DNA of 64,000 nucleotides from Homoserinimonas sp. GTDB lineage: Bacteria > Actinomycetota > Actinomycetes > Actinomycetales > Microbacteriaceae. Below, one piece after another: positions 20,157 to 28,473 of this stretch. Position 1 is the first letter of the stretch. Each line of letters opens with the position of its first letter. Below the pieces are notes generated by a model. The model ran no database searches. It worked only from the letters and a program-made list of their open reading frames with translations, and was not told where the DNA came from. Both the position numbers and the translations under genes were made by a program. Location of the stretch: contig JAMLGP010000001.1 of the NCBI GenBank assembly GCA_023957835.1, positions 1,171,575 to 1,235,574 of the forward strand, given 5' to 3'.

Positions 20157-20888
20157 TTAGAGCTTCGTCGCGAAAAAGTCCAGCACGCGGCCCCAGGCGT
20201 CGGAAGCAGCTTCAGGGTTGTAGGTCATGGAGTTGGTGTCGTTGAAGAAGGCGTGGCGGGCATCCGGATACACCGTCGACTCGAAATCGACGCCGGCCTG
20301 TTTCATGGCTTCCGTGACTTGCGGCAGCGAGTCCATTAGCCGCTGGTCAAGCTCGCCGTAGAATGCGTGCACCGGGCAGACGATGGATGCCACGGCCGCG
20401 AGGTCGGGCGGCGAGCCGTAGAACGGCGCGGCGGCCCGCAATCGCGGCTCCGCGGTGGCGAGCGCGAAGCTGTAGCTGCCGCCGAAGCAGAAGCCGGTGA
20501 CACCGAGTCTGCCTTCGACTCCCGGCTGAGACCCCAGATAGCTCACGGTTGCCCGCAATTGCCTGACCGCCCAGCCCCCGTACTCCGGTTCGTTCGCGGC
20601 CGTGAGCTTTTCGCGCATTAGCGGCTGCGCGGCGGTCCTCACCGCCTCGTCCGGATTGCTCATGAGTTCGGCCAACTCCTGGCCGACCGAGGGCGTAACC
20701 CCCGCGCTGCTCAGGATGTCCGGCGCTGCAACCAGATAGCCTTCCGCGGCGAAGCGGTCGGCCACGTCCTTGATGTGGTCGACGAGGCCCCAAATCTCGT
20801 GAATCACGACGAGTCCGCCCCTGGGCGTGCCCGAGGGTTCTGCAAGGTAAGCGTGGATCTCTGAATCGGGAATTTCGATCATCGGCAT
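20157..20888 (-). CDS. Dienelactone hydrolase family protein
   Basis: A 243-residue alpha/beta hydrolase. The ATG at 20888, with AGGA seven bases upstream, is preferred over a longer frame to 21044 that would run over the VapBC promoter. The family signs are HEIWGL near residue 33, the nucleophile elbow GFCFGGS with Cys as nucleophile, an Asp in the GELDQR strand and the His in DARHAFF. Dienelactone hydrolases open lactone rings in aromatic degradation, but many homologues act on other esters. It separates the Rhs region from the VapBC pair and is convergent with the candidate immunity gene at 19528. Confidence 0.85.
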   Translation of the reverse strand: MPMIEIPDSEIHAYLAEPSGTPRGGLVVIHEIWGLVDHIKDVADRFAAEGYLVAAPDILSSAGVTPSVGQELAELMSNPDEAVRTAAQPLMREKLTAANEPEYGGWAVRQLRATVSYLGSQPGVEGRLGVTGFCFGGSYSFALATAEPRLRAAAPFYGSPPDLAAVASIVCPVHAFYGELDQRLMDSLPQVTEAMKQAGVDFESTVYPDARHAFFNDTNSMTYNPEAASDAWGRVLDFFATKL

Positions 20889-20942
20889 AGCGTCATCCTG
20901 CCACCATCCCCGTTCATAGAGTTCTCCACTGAAGCAACGAAT

Positions 20943-20956
20943 TGTGGTTATCCACA
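20943..20956. promoter_or_regulatory. Perfect DnaA-box match inside a palindrome
   Basis: TGTGG-TTAT-CCACA forms a 14-bp palindrome whose part TTATCCACA (20948-20956) equals the DnaA-box consensus. It lies between the divergent dienelactone hydrolase gene and vapB, upstream of the vapB -35 element. A single box with no AT-rich unwinding region beside it is not an origin. It may bind DnaA or be an operator. Confidence 0.35.
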
Positions 20957-20962
20957 GTTCTA

Positions 20963-20991
20963 TTGGAATTTGAATGTGTTGCACATGTAAC
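20963..20991 (+). promoter_or_regulatory. Candidate promoter of the VapBC-type pair
   Basis: TTGGAA (20963-20968), a 17-bp spacer and TGTAAC (20986-20991). The imperfect palindrome GTTGCACATGTAAC (20979-20992 region) overlaps the -10 box and would suit autorepression by the ribbon-helix-helix antitoxin. Confidence 0.35.
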
Positions 20992-20999
20992 CTTGAAAG

Positions 21000-21230
21000 A
21001 TGACAAAGATGCTTCAAGTTAGAAATCTCTCCGACGAAGTGCACTCCCGTCTAAAAGAGCGGGCCGCGGCTTCGCGAATGACCCTTTCTGACTACGTCGC
21101 TCAGGAACTCACGCGGATAGTCAAATACCGAACCAACGCGGAGATAATCCAGGAGGCCAGAAAGCACACTTTCGACATCCCAATTGAGGATGTCGTGGAA
21201 GGAATACGTCAGGATCGAAAATCCCATTGA
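21000..21230 (+). CDS. Ribbon-helix-helix antitoxin (VapB/FitA-like)
   Basis: A 76-residue protein. The N-terminus MLQVRNLSDEVHSRLKERAA with SDYVAQEL after it is the ribbon-helix-helix DNA-binding domain of FitA/VapB antitoxins; the C-terminal half (IIQEARKH...IEDVVEGIRQDRK) would wrap the toxin. The true first codon may be the ATG at 21009, since family members begin close to LQVRNL. The stop overlaps the TTG start of the PIN toxin (TTGA), so the two are coupled. It should neutralise the toxin and repress its own promoter. Confidence 0.85.
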   Translation: MTKMLQVRNLSDEVHSRLKERAAASRMTLSDYVAQELTRIVKYRTNAEIIQEARKHTFDIPIEDVVEGIRQDRKSH

Positions 21231-21619
21231 CCAGGGAACTCGTCGTTGATTGCTCAGCCCTCTTCGATGCTCTGGTTCTCCCGCGGAAGAGCCGCCTAAC
21301 CGACTTGCTCGCAGCCAAACCGCTGCACGCACCTCACCTTCTCGACTTCGAGTTCCTTTCAGCCCTGCGCAAACACGCGGCGAAAGCAAGCCTTGGTGCA
21401 ACCGCAGCAATGGAAAAACTCGAGCTCTTTGAAATGATGTCGATCGAGCGCCACGATGCCGAATACCTCAGACGGCGAATCTGGATGATGCGGCACAATC
21501 TGACGGCCTACGCCGCGGCATATGTCGCACTGGCAGAAGCGCTGAATTTGCCCCTGGCCACAAGTGACTTGAAGCTGGCAGCGGTCGCAGCTAACTATTG
21601 CAAAGTGCTGACACCCTGA
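21227..21619 (+). CDS. PIN-domain ribonuclease toxin (VapC-like)
   Basis: A 130-residue PIN domain. It has the first acidic motif VVDCSALFD at the N-terminus, a Glu in LDFEFLSALR, and the C-terminal acidic cluster around YVALAEALNLPLATSDLKL. Such toxins cut tRNA or rRNA when free of the antitoxin. It starts with TTG at 21227 inside the antitoxin stop codon. The conserved first Asp of the last motif (usually TxDxx(L/F)) is replaced by a YAAAYVALAE variant, which is common in this subfamily. Confidence 0.87.
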   Translation: MTRELVVDCSALFDALVLPRKSRLTDLLAAKPLHAPHLLDFEFLSALRKHAAKASLGATAAMEKLELFEMMSIERHDAEYLRRRIWMMRHNLTAYAAAYVALAEALNLPLATSDLKLAAVAANYCKVLTP

Positions 21620-21747
21620 CATCTATCTTGCTGAACGCAGCCAGCTCATTGTGGTGAACGCTAGAGCAACGGCTCACTCGAATAGGTGGGTTGCACCACG
21701 CACAGCGATGCGCTTGGGAGACGCTTCAATCTTCTTAGGCCACCCTA

Positions 21748-21776
21748 TTGTCCGTATTTGAAGCCTGACTTATGAT
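21748..21776 (+). promoter_or_regulatory. Candidate promoter of the exported-protein pair
   Basis: TTGTCC (21748-21753), 17 bp, then TATGAT (21771-21776), a near-consensus -10 box. The expected transcription start is about 15 bp before the ATG at 21799. It is the best promoter visible in the 179-bp gap after vapC. Confidence 0.5.
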
Positions 21777-21798
21777 ATTGCTTGTTGGGGTGCTGTAG

Positions 21799-22263
21799 AT
21801 GTATCACTATTTTTCAACAACTCGGGTATCTGTATTTTCGATCGTGCTCGGTTTTCTTATCGGGTTTGGGTCTTCCGCCGCAATAGCTGCTGTTGTATTT
21901 AGCAACTATACGAACTGGAGTACGACTCCCTACTCATACAAAGGACGCACTGGCGTCAACCCGGGTTCCAGTGTGTACGCAGTAGCTCAAGTCTCGAAGG
22001 ACGGGAGCGGGACGGTACCGGCAGGTTATATGGGTGCGGCGTCCTACCTATATAAGCAAACTGGGCTCTATGAGACGACATTGTGCAAGTCTGCGATCGT
22101 TGCTTACAACACGAGTGCAACACAGTTGTGGAACAGGTACACCAGCGGCTCCTGCGGGTCAGGAAATTACAGAGCTTCTGGCTTTCTCTATACCTACAAT
22201 TCAAGTACAGGGCTAACTGAGATAAACCCCGCACTTAACAGCCCTTTCCAGCCTGGAGGTTGA
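21799..22263 (+). CDS. Small exported protein of unknown function
   Basis: A 154-residue protein with an N-terminal hydrophobic signal segment (residues ~9-31, ending IAAVVF). The exported part is rich in Ser, Thr, Tyr and Gly and has two cysteines (TLCKS and GSCGSG) that could form a disulfide. GGGGTG precedes the ATG. The next gene starts 3 bp after the stop, so they form a two-gene unit. No family is recognised. The composition (YNTSATQLWNRYTSGS) recalls small secreted or bacteriocin-like actinobacterial proteins, but nothing decisive is seen. Confidence 0.55.
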   Translation: MYHYFSTTRVSVFSIVLGFLIGFGSSAAIAAVVFSNYTNWSTTPYSYKGRTGVNPGSSVYAVAQVSKDGSGTVPAGYMGAASYLYKQTGLYETTLCKSAIVAYNTSATQLWNRYTSGSCGSGNYRASGFLYTYNSSTGLTEINPALNSPFQPGG

Positions 22264-22265
22264 TT

Positions 22266-22703
22266 ATGGCGACTCTGCGAAAGATCACGATCGTTGGTTC
22301 AATTGGAGTCGGGATTGCATTTGGGGCGGTAGCAGGCACTTTCGCGTCTGTCGCCCTTGCAAACGTCTCCCCAGCCGCGGCGCCTTCCACAGGCGGACCC
22401 CAACAAACACCAGCATTGGTATCCGAATCCGCCCCCGGGCAGGCTCATCAAGATGTATTCCCCACGAATGAATACGGTCAAACCTATGGCGGGTCATTTG
22501 GAATGGATTGGGATCATATCCCCGACCTAGTCAGGGTCATCTCAAATGAGGGTCTAATTGGCTATGTTCCCCGAGAGGTATTGTTTGCGCTACCCAACGT
22601 CAGTCTAGAAGCAAACATAAACAGCGCTTCCAGTGCAGGTCAGGTGATCGAAGTCACGGAGTCTGACGGGAAGACCGTGATCGGTACCTTCACGCTCGAA
22701 TAA
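22266..22703 (+). CDS. Small exported protein, partner of the preceding gene
   Basis: A 145-residue protein from the ATG at 22266, which has GGAGG six bases upstream. A hydrophobic segment (residues ~9-33) acts as signal or anchor. The Pro/Ala/Gln-rich linker leads to a small domain with DLVRVISNEGLIGYVPREVLF and a C-terminal VIEVTESDGKTVIGTFTLE strand pair. The GLIGYV element looks like a short beta domain found in several Gram-positive exported proteins. It is cotranscribed with the gene before it. Its function is unknown. Confidence 0.55.
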   Translation: MATLRKITIVGSIGVGIAFGAVAGTFASVALANVSPAAAPSTGGPQQTPALVSESAPGQAHQDVFPTNEYGQTYGGSFGMDWDHIPDLVRVISNEGLIGYVPREVLFALPNVSLEANINSASSAGQVIEVTESDGKTVIGTFTLE

Positions 22704-22767
22704 TGCCTAATCCATTTTGGAATTTCATTGGCGGCCAGACGAAAATAGTGCAAGGCCTTCAGGATCG

Positions 22768-24198
22768 TCATTTGCTGGCGTGAGCGTCGAGGAAGTCGTA
22801 TAGCTCGGTGTCATCGACGCCGGGGAACGTGCCGGAAGGCAGGGGCGAGAGGATGTGGGCGTGCAGCCTCGCGCTGGCCCAGGACTTGCTCCCCCAGCGA
22901 TCCGAAAGCTCTTTCGACGGTCGGCGGCAGCAGCCGGCGTCAGGGCAGGTAGACGCCTTGCGATTGGTCGTCTCGCGGCCTCGGAACCACTTTGCGTCGG
23001 CGAACGGCACTCCGAAGGTGATTGAAAACTCCTCGGCAGCGGTCGTGCCGATCTGGGTCGAGCACCAGTAGGTGCCGGCCGGAGTGTCGGTGTATTGGTA
23101 GAACTCGGTAGTCCGATTGGTGCGCTCGAATGCGAGTCTCGCACTCCACCTTCGGCAGACGAGCTGGCCCTCGGTGGCGCCCGTAACATCCATCGGCAGC
23201 TTGAGGCCGTCGTTCTCGTAGCTCTTGAGCAGCGCACCGTCTTTTCCGACGCGAAGGAAATGCACGGTCATGTCCAGGTGCGTGGTCGCAAGATTGGTGA
23301 ACCTAAGGGCCGCGGCCTCATGGGTCACCCCGAACGCATCCCTGAAATCTTCGATTGCGAGATTCTTCTCGCCCTTGGCCTTCCGCAGGAACTCAACGGA
23401 CTGATTGAGCGGCATGAGACAGGCCGCCGCGAAATAGTTGATCTCGAGCCGCTGCCTGAGGAACTCGGCATAGCTCTCCGGCTCGTGGTGGCCAAGCAGT
23501 CGGTGCGCCATGGCTTGAAGCGCCATCGATCGAAGCCCGTGGCCTCCTGGAATGGATGCCGGCGGCAGGTAGATTCTGCCGTTCTCCAGATCGGTCACCG
23601 ACCTCGTCGAATGCGGAAGGTCAGAGACATAAATCAACTCGAAACCCAGCTTCTTGGCCATTAAGCTCACCGACCGGTGGGTGAGCGCGCCGGTCGAGTG
23701 TCCAACGGACTGAAGCTGCTCTTGAGCGAGGGCTTCGATGCTCGCGATGTGGTTGTTCTGGGTTCGCATGTACTGGCGCAGCTCGTTGTTGGCCCGCCTC
23801 GCTTCTTCGGGAGTTGCAATCGCCTCTCGCGCACGCCGAGCCAGCTCGCGATGCAGCCCGAGCAGGGCGTCGAGAGTTTCGTCCGGCATGGTCCTGGAGG
23901 CCCTAAGCACCGGCAAGCCGAGCCCGGCGTAAATCGCACTGTGCTGCAGCCGCTCGAGCTCAATCTCCATAGCGGCGCGCCTGCTCGGCGGGGTTGGATC
24001 AAGCAAGTCGGTCACCTGAATCCCGAAGGTCGAGGCAATCGACTGAAGCAGGGAGAGCCTCGGCTCCCTACGGCCGTTTTCCATAAGGGAAAGCTGGCTG
24101 CCTGCGATTCCGACTTTCTCGCCGAGTTCATCGAGAGTCAGCCCGCTATTGGAGCGGTAGTGACGGATGCGCTGGCCGAGAGTCACCAAGTCAGTCAT
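22768..24198 (-). CDS. RamB-like transcriptional regulator (XRE HTH with ImmA/IrrE-like and DUF2083 domains)
   Basis: A 476-residue regulator. An N-terminal XRE-type helix-turn-helix (residues ~5-60, LGQRIRHYRSNSGLTLDELG to DLLDP) is followed by a linker helix, an ImmA/IrrE-like region (~150-290) in which the metal-binding HExxH has decayed to AHRLLGHHEPE, and a C-terminal Cys-bearing domain with DAGCCRRP. This layout is that of RamB of Corynebacterium and its mycobacterial homologue, which control acetate and glyoxylate genes. It is divergent from pckG, with related inverted half-sites between them. Direct control of pckG is a good guess. Confidence 0.8.
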   Translation of the reverse strand: MTDLVTLGQRIRHYRSNSGLTLDELGEKVGIAGSQLSLMENGRREPRLSLLQSIASTFGIQVTDLLDPTPPSRRAAMEIELERLQHSAIYAGLGLPVLRASRTMPDETLDALLGLHRELARRAREAIATPEEARRANNELRQYMRTQNNHIASIEALAQEQLQSVGHSTGALTHRSVSLMAKKLGFELIYVSDLPHSTRSVTDLENGRIYLPPASIPGGHGLRSMALQAMAHRLLGHHEPESYAEFLRQRLEINYFAAACLMPLNQSVEFLRKAKGEKNLAIEDFRDAFGVTHEAAALRFTNLATTHLDMTVHFLRVGKDGALLKSYENDGLKLPMDVTGATEGQLVCRRWSARLAFERTNRTTEFYQYTDTPAGTYWCSTQIGTTAAEEFSITFGVPFADAKWFRGRETTNRKASTCPDAGCCRRPSKELSDRWGSKSWASARLHAHILSPLPSGTFPGVDDTELYDFLDAHASK

Positions 24199-24200
24199 GA

Positions 24201-24279
24201 ATTCCACAATAGTGAAAGAATTGGCGATCTTTCCAGCCGATTAGGGGTAAATCGCTGAAAAATACGCGCACTATGGAAT
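24201..24279. promoter_or_regulatory. Inverted half-sites between ramB-like gene and pckG
   Basis: ATTCCACAATAGTG (24201-24214) and CACTATGGAAT (24269-24279) are reverse complements of each other apart from a 3-base difference (CACTAT-TGT-GGAAT against CACTAT-GGAAT). One copy is next to each divergent gene start. This symmetric arrangement is what a shared regulator, such as the RamB-like protein, would use. It does not match the published corynebacterial RamB motif, which is built on GCAAA. Confidence 0.4.
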
Positions 24280-24305
24280 GGAAGGTGAATTGAAGGAGTA
24301 TGGGG

Positions 24306-26168
24306 ATGACACTGACTGCGCCGAATCAAACCGGATCCAGCACTAAGCCGCAGGCCGCAGAACCAGGTGCCAAACCGAAGAATGCCCCCGCTTCTGTAGT
24401 CAGCTGGGTTGAAGAAATCGCCGCGCTGACCACTCCCGAATCGATCCACTGGTGCGATGGTTCGGCGGAAGAGTACGAAGCCATCACGAACCTGATGATC
24501 AAGGCTGGCACGCTCATCCGGTTGAATCCGGAATTCCGTCCCTACAGCTTCCTTGCCAGAAGCGACGCCGAAGATGTCGCCCGAGTTGAAGCCCGTACCT
24601 TCATTTGCTCGGCCAGTCCTGAGGATGCCGGCCCCACCAACAACTGGCGCGACCCGGTCGAAATGAAAGAGACTCTCCTCGGCCTCTTCCGGGGTTCGAT
24701 GCGCGGCCGCACGATGTATGTCATTCCGTTCTCCCTCGGACCTCTCGGCAGCCCTATGTCCAAGCTTGGAGTTCAGGTGACGGACTCCCCTTACGTTGCG
24801 GCGAGCATGAAGATCATGACGAGGATGGGAATCGCCGCTCTCAATCTCATTGGTCCGAACACCCAGTGGGTTCCGGCCGTCCACGGGGTCGGCGCTCCGC
24901 TCGAGCCTGGTCAGAAGGATGTGCCATGGCCGTGCAATTCGACCAAGTACATCAGCCACTTTCCCGAATCTCGGGAGATATGGTCCTACGGTTCCTCTTA
25001 CGGCGGAAACGCTCTGCTTGCCAAAAAGGCTTTTGCCTTGCGGATCGCTTCGGTTATGGCCCGCGATGAAGGCTGGCTCGCCGAGCACATGCTGATCCTC
25101 AAGGTCACCAATCCGAAGGGCCGCGTTTTCCACGTTGCGGCCGCCTTCCCTTCAGCCTGCGGAAAGACCAACCTCGCCATGATGCGGCCGACCATCCCCG
25201 GCTGGAAGGTCGAGACGATCGGCGACGACATCGCCTGGCTCAAGCCCGGTCGCGACGGGCGCCTTCGCGCAATCAATCCGGAGGCCGGATTCTTCGGAGT
25301 CGCCCCCGGAACCAGCCCGAAGACCAATCCGATCGCGGTCGAGACGCTTTGGGGAAACACGATCTTCACCAACGTCGCACTGCAGGACAACGGAGACGTG
25401 TGGTGGGAAGGACTGACCGACAAGGCTCCCGACCACCTCATTGACTGGCAGGGTAAGGACTGGACTCCAGAGTCCGGCACTCCCGCTGCGCACCCGAATT
25501 CGAGATTCACGGTTGCTGCGAGTCAGGCTCCGTCGATCGCAAGCAGTTGGGATGACCCGAACGGAGTGGTCCTGGATGCGATCATCTTCGGCGGGCGCAG
25601 GTCGCACAACGTCCCGCTGGTTGTCGAGGCCCGGGACTGGGAGCACGGGGTCTACATGGGCGCGACGATTTCCTCTGAGCGCACAGCGGCCGCTGAAGGC
25701 ACCGTGGGAGAACTGCGCCGCGACCCGTTCGCGATGATGCCCTTCTGCGGCTACAACATGGCCGACTACTGGTCGCACTGGCTGAGCATGGGCGAGACCC
25801 TGCGCAAGAGCGCGAAGGTGCCTCGGATTTTCCAGGTCAACTGGTTCCGCAAGGGCGAAGACGGAAGGTTCCTCTGGCCGGGATTTGCTGAGAACTCCAG
25901 AGTTCTCGCCTGGATCCTCGACCGGGTGGATGCCAATGCCGCGGCAAAGGACACTCCGCTCGGGCTCGTCCCTCTCGCCGAGGGGATCAACCGCGAAGGG
26001 CTCAAAGTCACCGACGAGGACTGGACGGAGCTGTTCTCGGTGGATCGTGAGGCCTGGTTCGAGGAGTTGAACGGAACAGAGGAGTTCTTCGCCAACTTCG
26101 GCGAGCGCCTGCCGGGGGCCCTTTCGAGGCAGCTTGGCGACATCCGGAACAGACTCAGCCAGCCTTAA
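24306..26168 (+). CDS. pckG: Phosphoenolpyruvate carboxykinase (GTP)
   Basis: Converts oxaloacetate and GTP to phosphoenolpyruvate, CO2 and GDP, the entry to gluconeogenesis. It is 620 residues from the ATG at 24306, which has AAGGAG seven bases upstream; the ATG at 24300 is too close to that site. The P-loop [10 protein letters not shown] lies at about residues 280-290, with the PEPCK signature around it. The conserved substrate block [23 protein letters not shown] is seen here as [11 protein letters not shown] and the following YGSSYGGN. The C-terminal FPWGEP-type region and [17 protein letters not shown] segment are present. It is intact and of normal length. Confidence 0.97.
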   Translation: MTLTAPNQTGSSTKPQAAEPGAKPKNAPASVVSWVEEIAALTTPESIHWCDGSAEEYEAITNLMIKAGTLIRLNPEFRPYSFLARSDAEDVARVEARTFICSASPEDAGPTNNWRDPVEMKETLLGLFRGSMRGRTMYVIPFSLGPLGSPMSKLGVQVTDSPYVAASMKIMTRMGIAALNLIGPNTQWVPAVHGVGAPLEPGQKDVPWPCNSTKYISHFPESREIWSYGSSYGGNALLAKKAFALRIASVMARDEGWLAEHMLILKVTNPKGRVFHVAAAFPSACGKTNLAMMRPTIPGWKVETIGDDIAWLKPGRDGRLRAINPEAGFFGVAPGTSPKTNPIAVETLWGNTIFTNVALQDNGDVWWEGLTDKAPDHLIDWQGKDWTPESGTPAAHPNSRFTVAASQAPSIASSWDDPNGVVLDAIIFGGRRSHNVPLVVEARDWEHGVYMGATISSERTAAAEGTVGELRRDPFAMMPFCGYNMADYWSHWLSMGETLRKSAKVPRIFQVNWFRKGEDGRFLWPGFAENSRVLAWILDRVDANAAAKDTPLGLVPLAEGINREGLKVTDEDWTELFSVDREAWFEELNGTEEFFANFGERLPGALSRQLGDIRNRLSQP

Positions 26169-26228
26169 TTCTCACCAGCAGACCTCCGGTCGGTACCCCG
26201 AGCACAGATGGCTGGCCAGCTGATACCC

Positions 26229-26252
26229 AACGTTCTGCGTCGAGGCTTCGTC
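26229..26252 (+). promoter_or_regulatory. Possible ECF-type promoter ahead of the sigma factor
   Basis: AAC (26229-26231), 17 bp and CGTC (26249-26252) match the AAC-N16/17-CGTC pattern that many ECF sigma factors read, so the sigma gene could feed itself. The -35 flank is CCCAAC, not GGAAC, which weakens the case. The remaining gap between pckG and the sigma gene (26169-26369) shows nothing else. Confidence 0.28.
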
Positions 26253-26369
26253 CATTAGGGTATGAGCGTTTCTCTGCCGGTAGCTGGACTAGCTCCGACC
26301 AGTTCGCACAGCCATCGAAATTTTGAGGATTCTGCCCCCAGAATTGACCTAGCGACGAGAGGTTACCGA

Positions 26370-26900
26370 GTGGTCGAAGAGTCGGCGGAACGGGCCAGCA
26401 CCGGCTGGGAGCAGGTTGTGGTGAGCCTCACGTCCGAGCGCGGCGAGCAACTCACCCGCTATGCGCTCGCGCTCTGCGGAAATCCGCATGACGCCCAGGA
26501 CCTCGTGCAGGACGCGCTCGTGAAGACCTTCGGTCGGCTCAGAAATGGTTTCGGCATTGACAGCGCGGAGGCTTACGTTCGAAAGGTAATCCTGAACTCA
26601 TACCTTGATCGCAGTCGTCGCAGGCAATTGTGGCACCGGATCGCGCACCTCGCAGTCGAGCCGACTATGCCTGAATCCCCGGTCGACGAGATCGATTCTC
26701 GCGCAGACCTGATAGAGCGGCTCAAGCTGCTTTCTCCTCGAGAGCGGGCCTGCATTGTGCTTCGCTATCTGGAGGATCAGAAAGTGGATGATGTCGCCGC
26801 AAGCCTCGGCCTGAGCTCGGGGTCAGTAAAGCGCTATCTGAGTGATGCACTTCGTAAGCTGCAGATTTCCTTCTCGCAATCTGAGAAAGACGGGAGGTGA
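26370..26900 (+). CDS. ECF-type RNA polymerase sigma factor (SigE-like family)
   Basis: A 176-residue sigma-70 family protein from GTG 26370, which has GAGAGG seven bases upstream. A frame open to 26262 would add 36 residues outside the family. Region 2 (residues ~15-85) includes NPHDAQDLVQDALVKTF and YVRKVILNSYLDRSRRR. Region 4 (~115-168) includes LSPRERACIVLRYLEDQKVDDVAASLGLSSGSVKRYLSDAL. The layout fits the actinobacterial SigE-type ECF group. The next gene starts 6 bp later and encodes a one-pass membrane protein that may restrain it. Confidence 0.9.
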   Translation: MVEESAERASTGWEQVVVSLTSERGEQLTRYALALCGNPHDAQDLVQDALVKTFGRLRNGFGIDSAEAYVRKVILNSYLDRSRRRQLWHRIAHLAVEPTMPESPVDEIDSRADLIERLKLLSPRERACIVLRYLEDQKVDDVAASLGLSSGSVKRYLSDALRKLQISFSQSEKDGR

Positions 26901-26906
26901 TGCCGG

Positions 26907-27647
26907 ATGCCGACTCCTGATGATCTGAAAGCGGCCCTTCGTTCGATCGAAGGCGCCAAAACAGTAGACCCTGAACTGGTTGTCTCCACAGCGCGACGAC
27001 GCCGAAACGCAAAGCTCGCCGGAGTCACGGGGTCTGCAATCCTGGCTCTCGGTGCACTCGCGGTGTTCACTTTGCCCTCGCTCAGCGGACTGACGGGAAC
27101 TTCGGGCGCGGACACAGCCCAACTGAGCGCCGGCAAGGGACAGCCGCCAATTGGCCAGTCAGAATCGGAATCTGACACAAACACCACGGGAGGAAACTCC
27201 GACTTAGCCACAGGCGCCTTCAACTGTGCTGCCAGTGCCAAGTTGCCGGAAGCCGCTTCCCTTCCCGTACGTCTGGAACTGGCCTCGCCTCCGGCACTGC
27301 CTGAAAGCGGGGCGGCTGTCAACCTCGAGTTCCTCTTGAGTAGCGGCGACGACTCTGTCAGGACGGTGTCCGTATTGCCGACGGAGATAGCGGTAGTCGA
27401 CGTTTCAAACACAATAGTCGGGCAATTGGTGCCAGTTGCGTTCTCCGATGGAGAACCGGATGCGGCGATCCTGGATCTTTCGACCGACCGTTCACAGCCC
27501 CTTTCGACTCAATTCCGCTACTTCCAATGTGCGGGAGTCGACCCGACTGCGCAGTTCAGCTTCCTGCCGATGCTTGAGGTTTCGACAAACATCGCCGAGC
27601 CAAATTACTCGATTATCGTTGGCACTCGAGTGTTGAATCTGCCGTAA
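26907..27647 (+). CDS. One-pass membrane protein, probable partner of the ECF sigma factor
   Basis: A 246-residue protein. A short cytoplasmic N-terminus (DDLKAALRSIEGAKTVDPELVVSTARRRRN) precedes one membrane helix at ~37-58, then an extracellular domain with two cysteines (FNCAAS and QCAGVD). GGGAGG precedes the ATG. Cotranscription with the sigma gene and this topology suggest an anti-sigma role. However, no zinc-binding HxxxCxxC motif is visible in the N-terminal part, so a classical ZAS anti-sigma domain is absent. Many SigE-type ECF operons carry such non-ZAS partners. Confidence 0.6.
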   Translation: MPTPDDLKAALRSIEGAKTVDPELVVSTARRRRNAKLAGVTGSAILALGALAVFTLPSLSGLTGTSGADTAQLSAGKGQPPIGQSESESDTNTTGGNSDLATGAFNCAASAKLPEAASLPVRLELASPPALPESGAAVNLEFLLSSGDDSVRTVSVLPTEIAVVDVSNTIVGQLVPVAFSDGEPDAAILDLSTDRSQPLSTQFRYFQCAGVDPTAQFSFLPMLEVSTNIAEPNYSIIVGTRVLNLP

Positions 27648-27657
27648 GAGTTCCTTA

Positions 27658-27702
27658 AACGCATCGATCGCCGTCACTTCCTCGGGACGGCGATCGTGCG
27701 TT
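27658..27702. terminator. Long hairpin between convergent genes
   Basis: AACGCA-TC-GATCGCCGTC pairs with GACGGCGATC-G-TGCGTT around a 10-base loop: 10 bp plus 6 bp of stem with a small bulge. It lies 11 bp after the membrane-protein stop and just beyond the stop of the convergent gene at 27710, so it can serve both. There is no long T-run. Confidence 0.65.
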
Positions 27703-27709
27703 CGGTTTG

Positions 27710-28264
27710 CTACTTCTTGTTGAGCAGGTAGATCAAACCGGTCAGAGCTACAAAAATAGCGAAGACCAGTCCAACTAGCCAACTCGCGAGCGCAGTCACT
27801 CCGGCGACGGTGCCCAGGAAGTAAAGCAGGGCCAGCACGAAGATGACGAACATCATCCACTTTGCCAGTCCCCTTGCAGTGCCGTTCTGCATGATAATCA
27901 CGGCAGCGACGAGGGTGCCCAGAACTATCAATGCCATTACTACCCAGCCCCAGGTGCCCGCTAGTGCGACTCCGAAGACTGGAAGCAGGGCCCAAAGCAG
28001 GGTACCCAGCGCAGCAGCCCACAGACCGAGCTTGCCGACCATGTTCTTGCCAACTGCACCGTTAGAACCGGTCTGACCCCAGGCGACCAGGAAGAACCCG
28101 ACAGCCACAACAATCAGTCCGATAACTCCAAGCCATTTGACTACGTCTGCACCGACGCCAGCCTGGCCAAGGATTACGGCCAGCAGCCACAGAAGGCCGC
28201 CTACTAGTAGTCCACCGCCGCCGAAGAGGCGCCAGTTGGCTGTGTCCTTGTCAACAGTTGCCAT
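27710..28264 (-). CDS. Hypothetical multi-pass membrane protein
   Basis: A 184-residue, almost wholly hydrophobic protein with five to six helices and a short hydrophilic start (MATVDKDTANWRL). AGGGAGATGG lies upstream of the ATG. A positively charged end (YLLNKK) suggests the C-terminus is inside. No family is recognised; it may be of the small DUF membrane families found near stress operons in actinobacteria. It is divergent from the TPM-domain gene, with a 209-bp shared control region (28265-28473) in which I see no firm operator. Confidence 0.6.
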   Translation of the reverse strand: MATVDKDTANWRLFGGGGLLVGGLLWLLAVILGQAGVGADVVKWLGVIGLIVVAVGFFLVAWGQTGSNGAVGKNMVGKLGLWAAALGTLLWALLPVFGVALAGTWGWVVMALIVLGTLVAAVIIMQNGTARGLAKWMMFVIFVLALLYFLGTVAGVTALASWLVGLVFAIFVALTGLIYLLNKK

Positions 28265-28473
28265 AATTTTCCATCTCCCTTTCGGAAAGCCCTGGCCACT
28301 CTGACCAGAACGGCCCCATTTTGACAGGGAGATAACGCCCGTGTAAATGCTCCACGCACAGAAACCTCAAAATTGGCTGAGAAGTTGAGGATTCCCAGCG
28401 AATTCTCGGAATATCCTGCAGAATCCCGAAACCGATAGAATTTCCGGAACGGTTACCGATCCAGGAGGCAGCC

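Noticed and set aside
20100..24300. A repeat of the tRNA-Arg 3' end as the far attachment site of an island
   Set aside because: I looked for CTGGGGGCACCA-like sequence up to the RamB-like gene and saw none.
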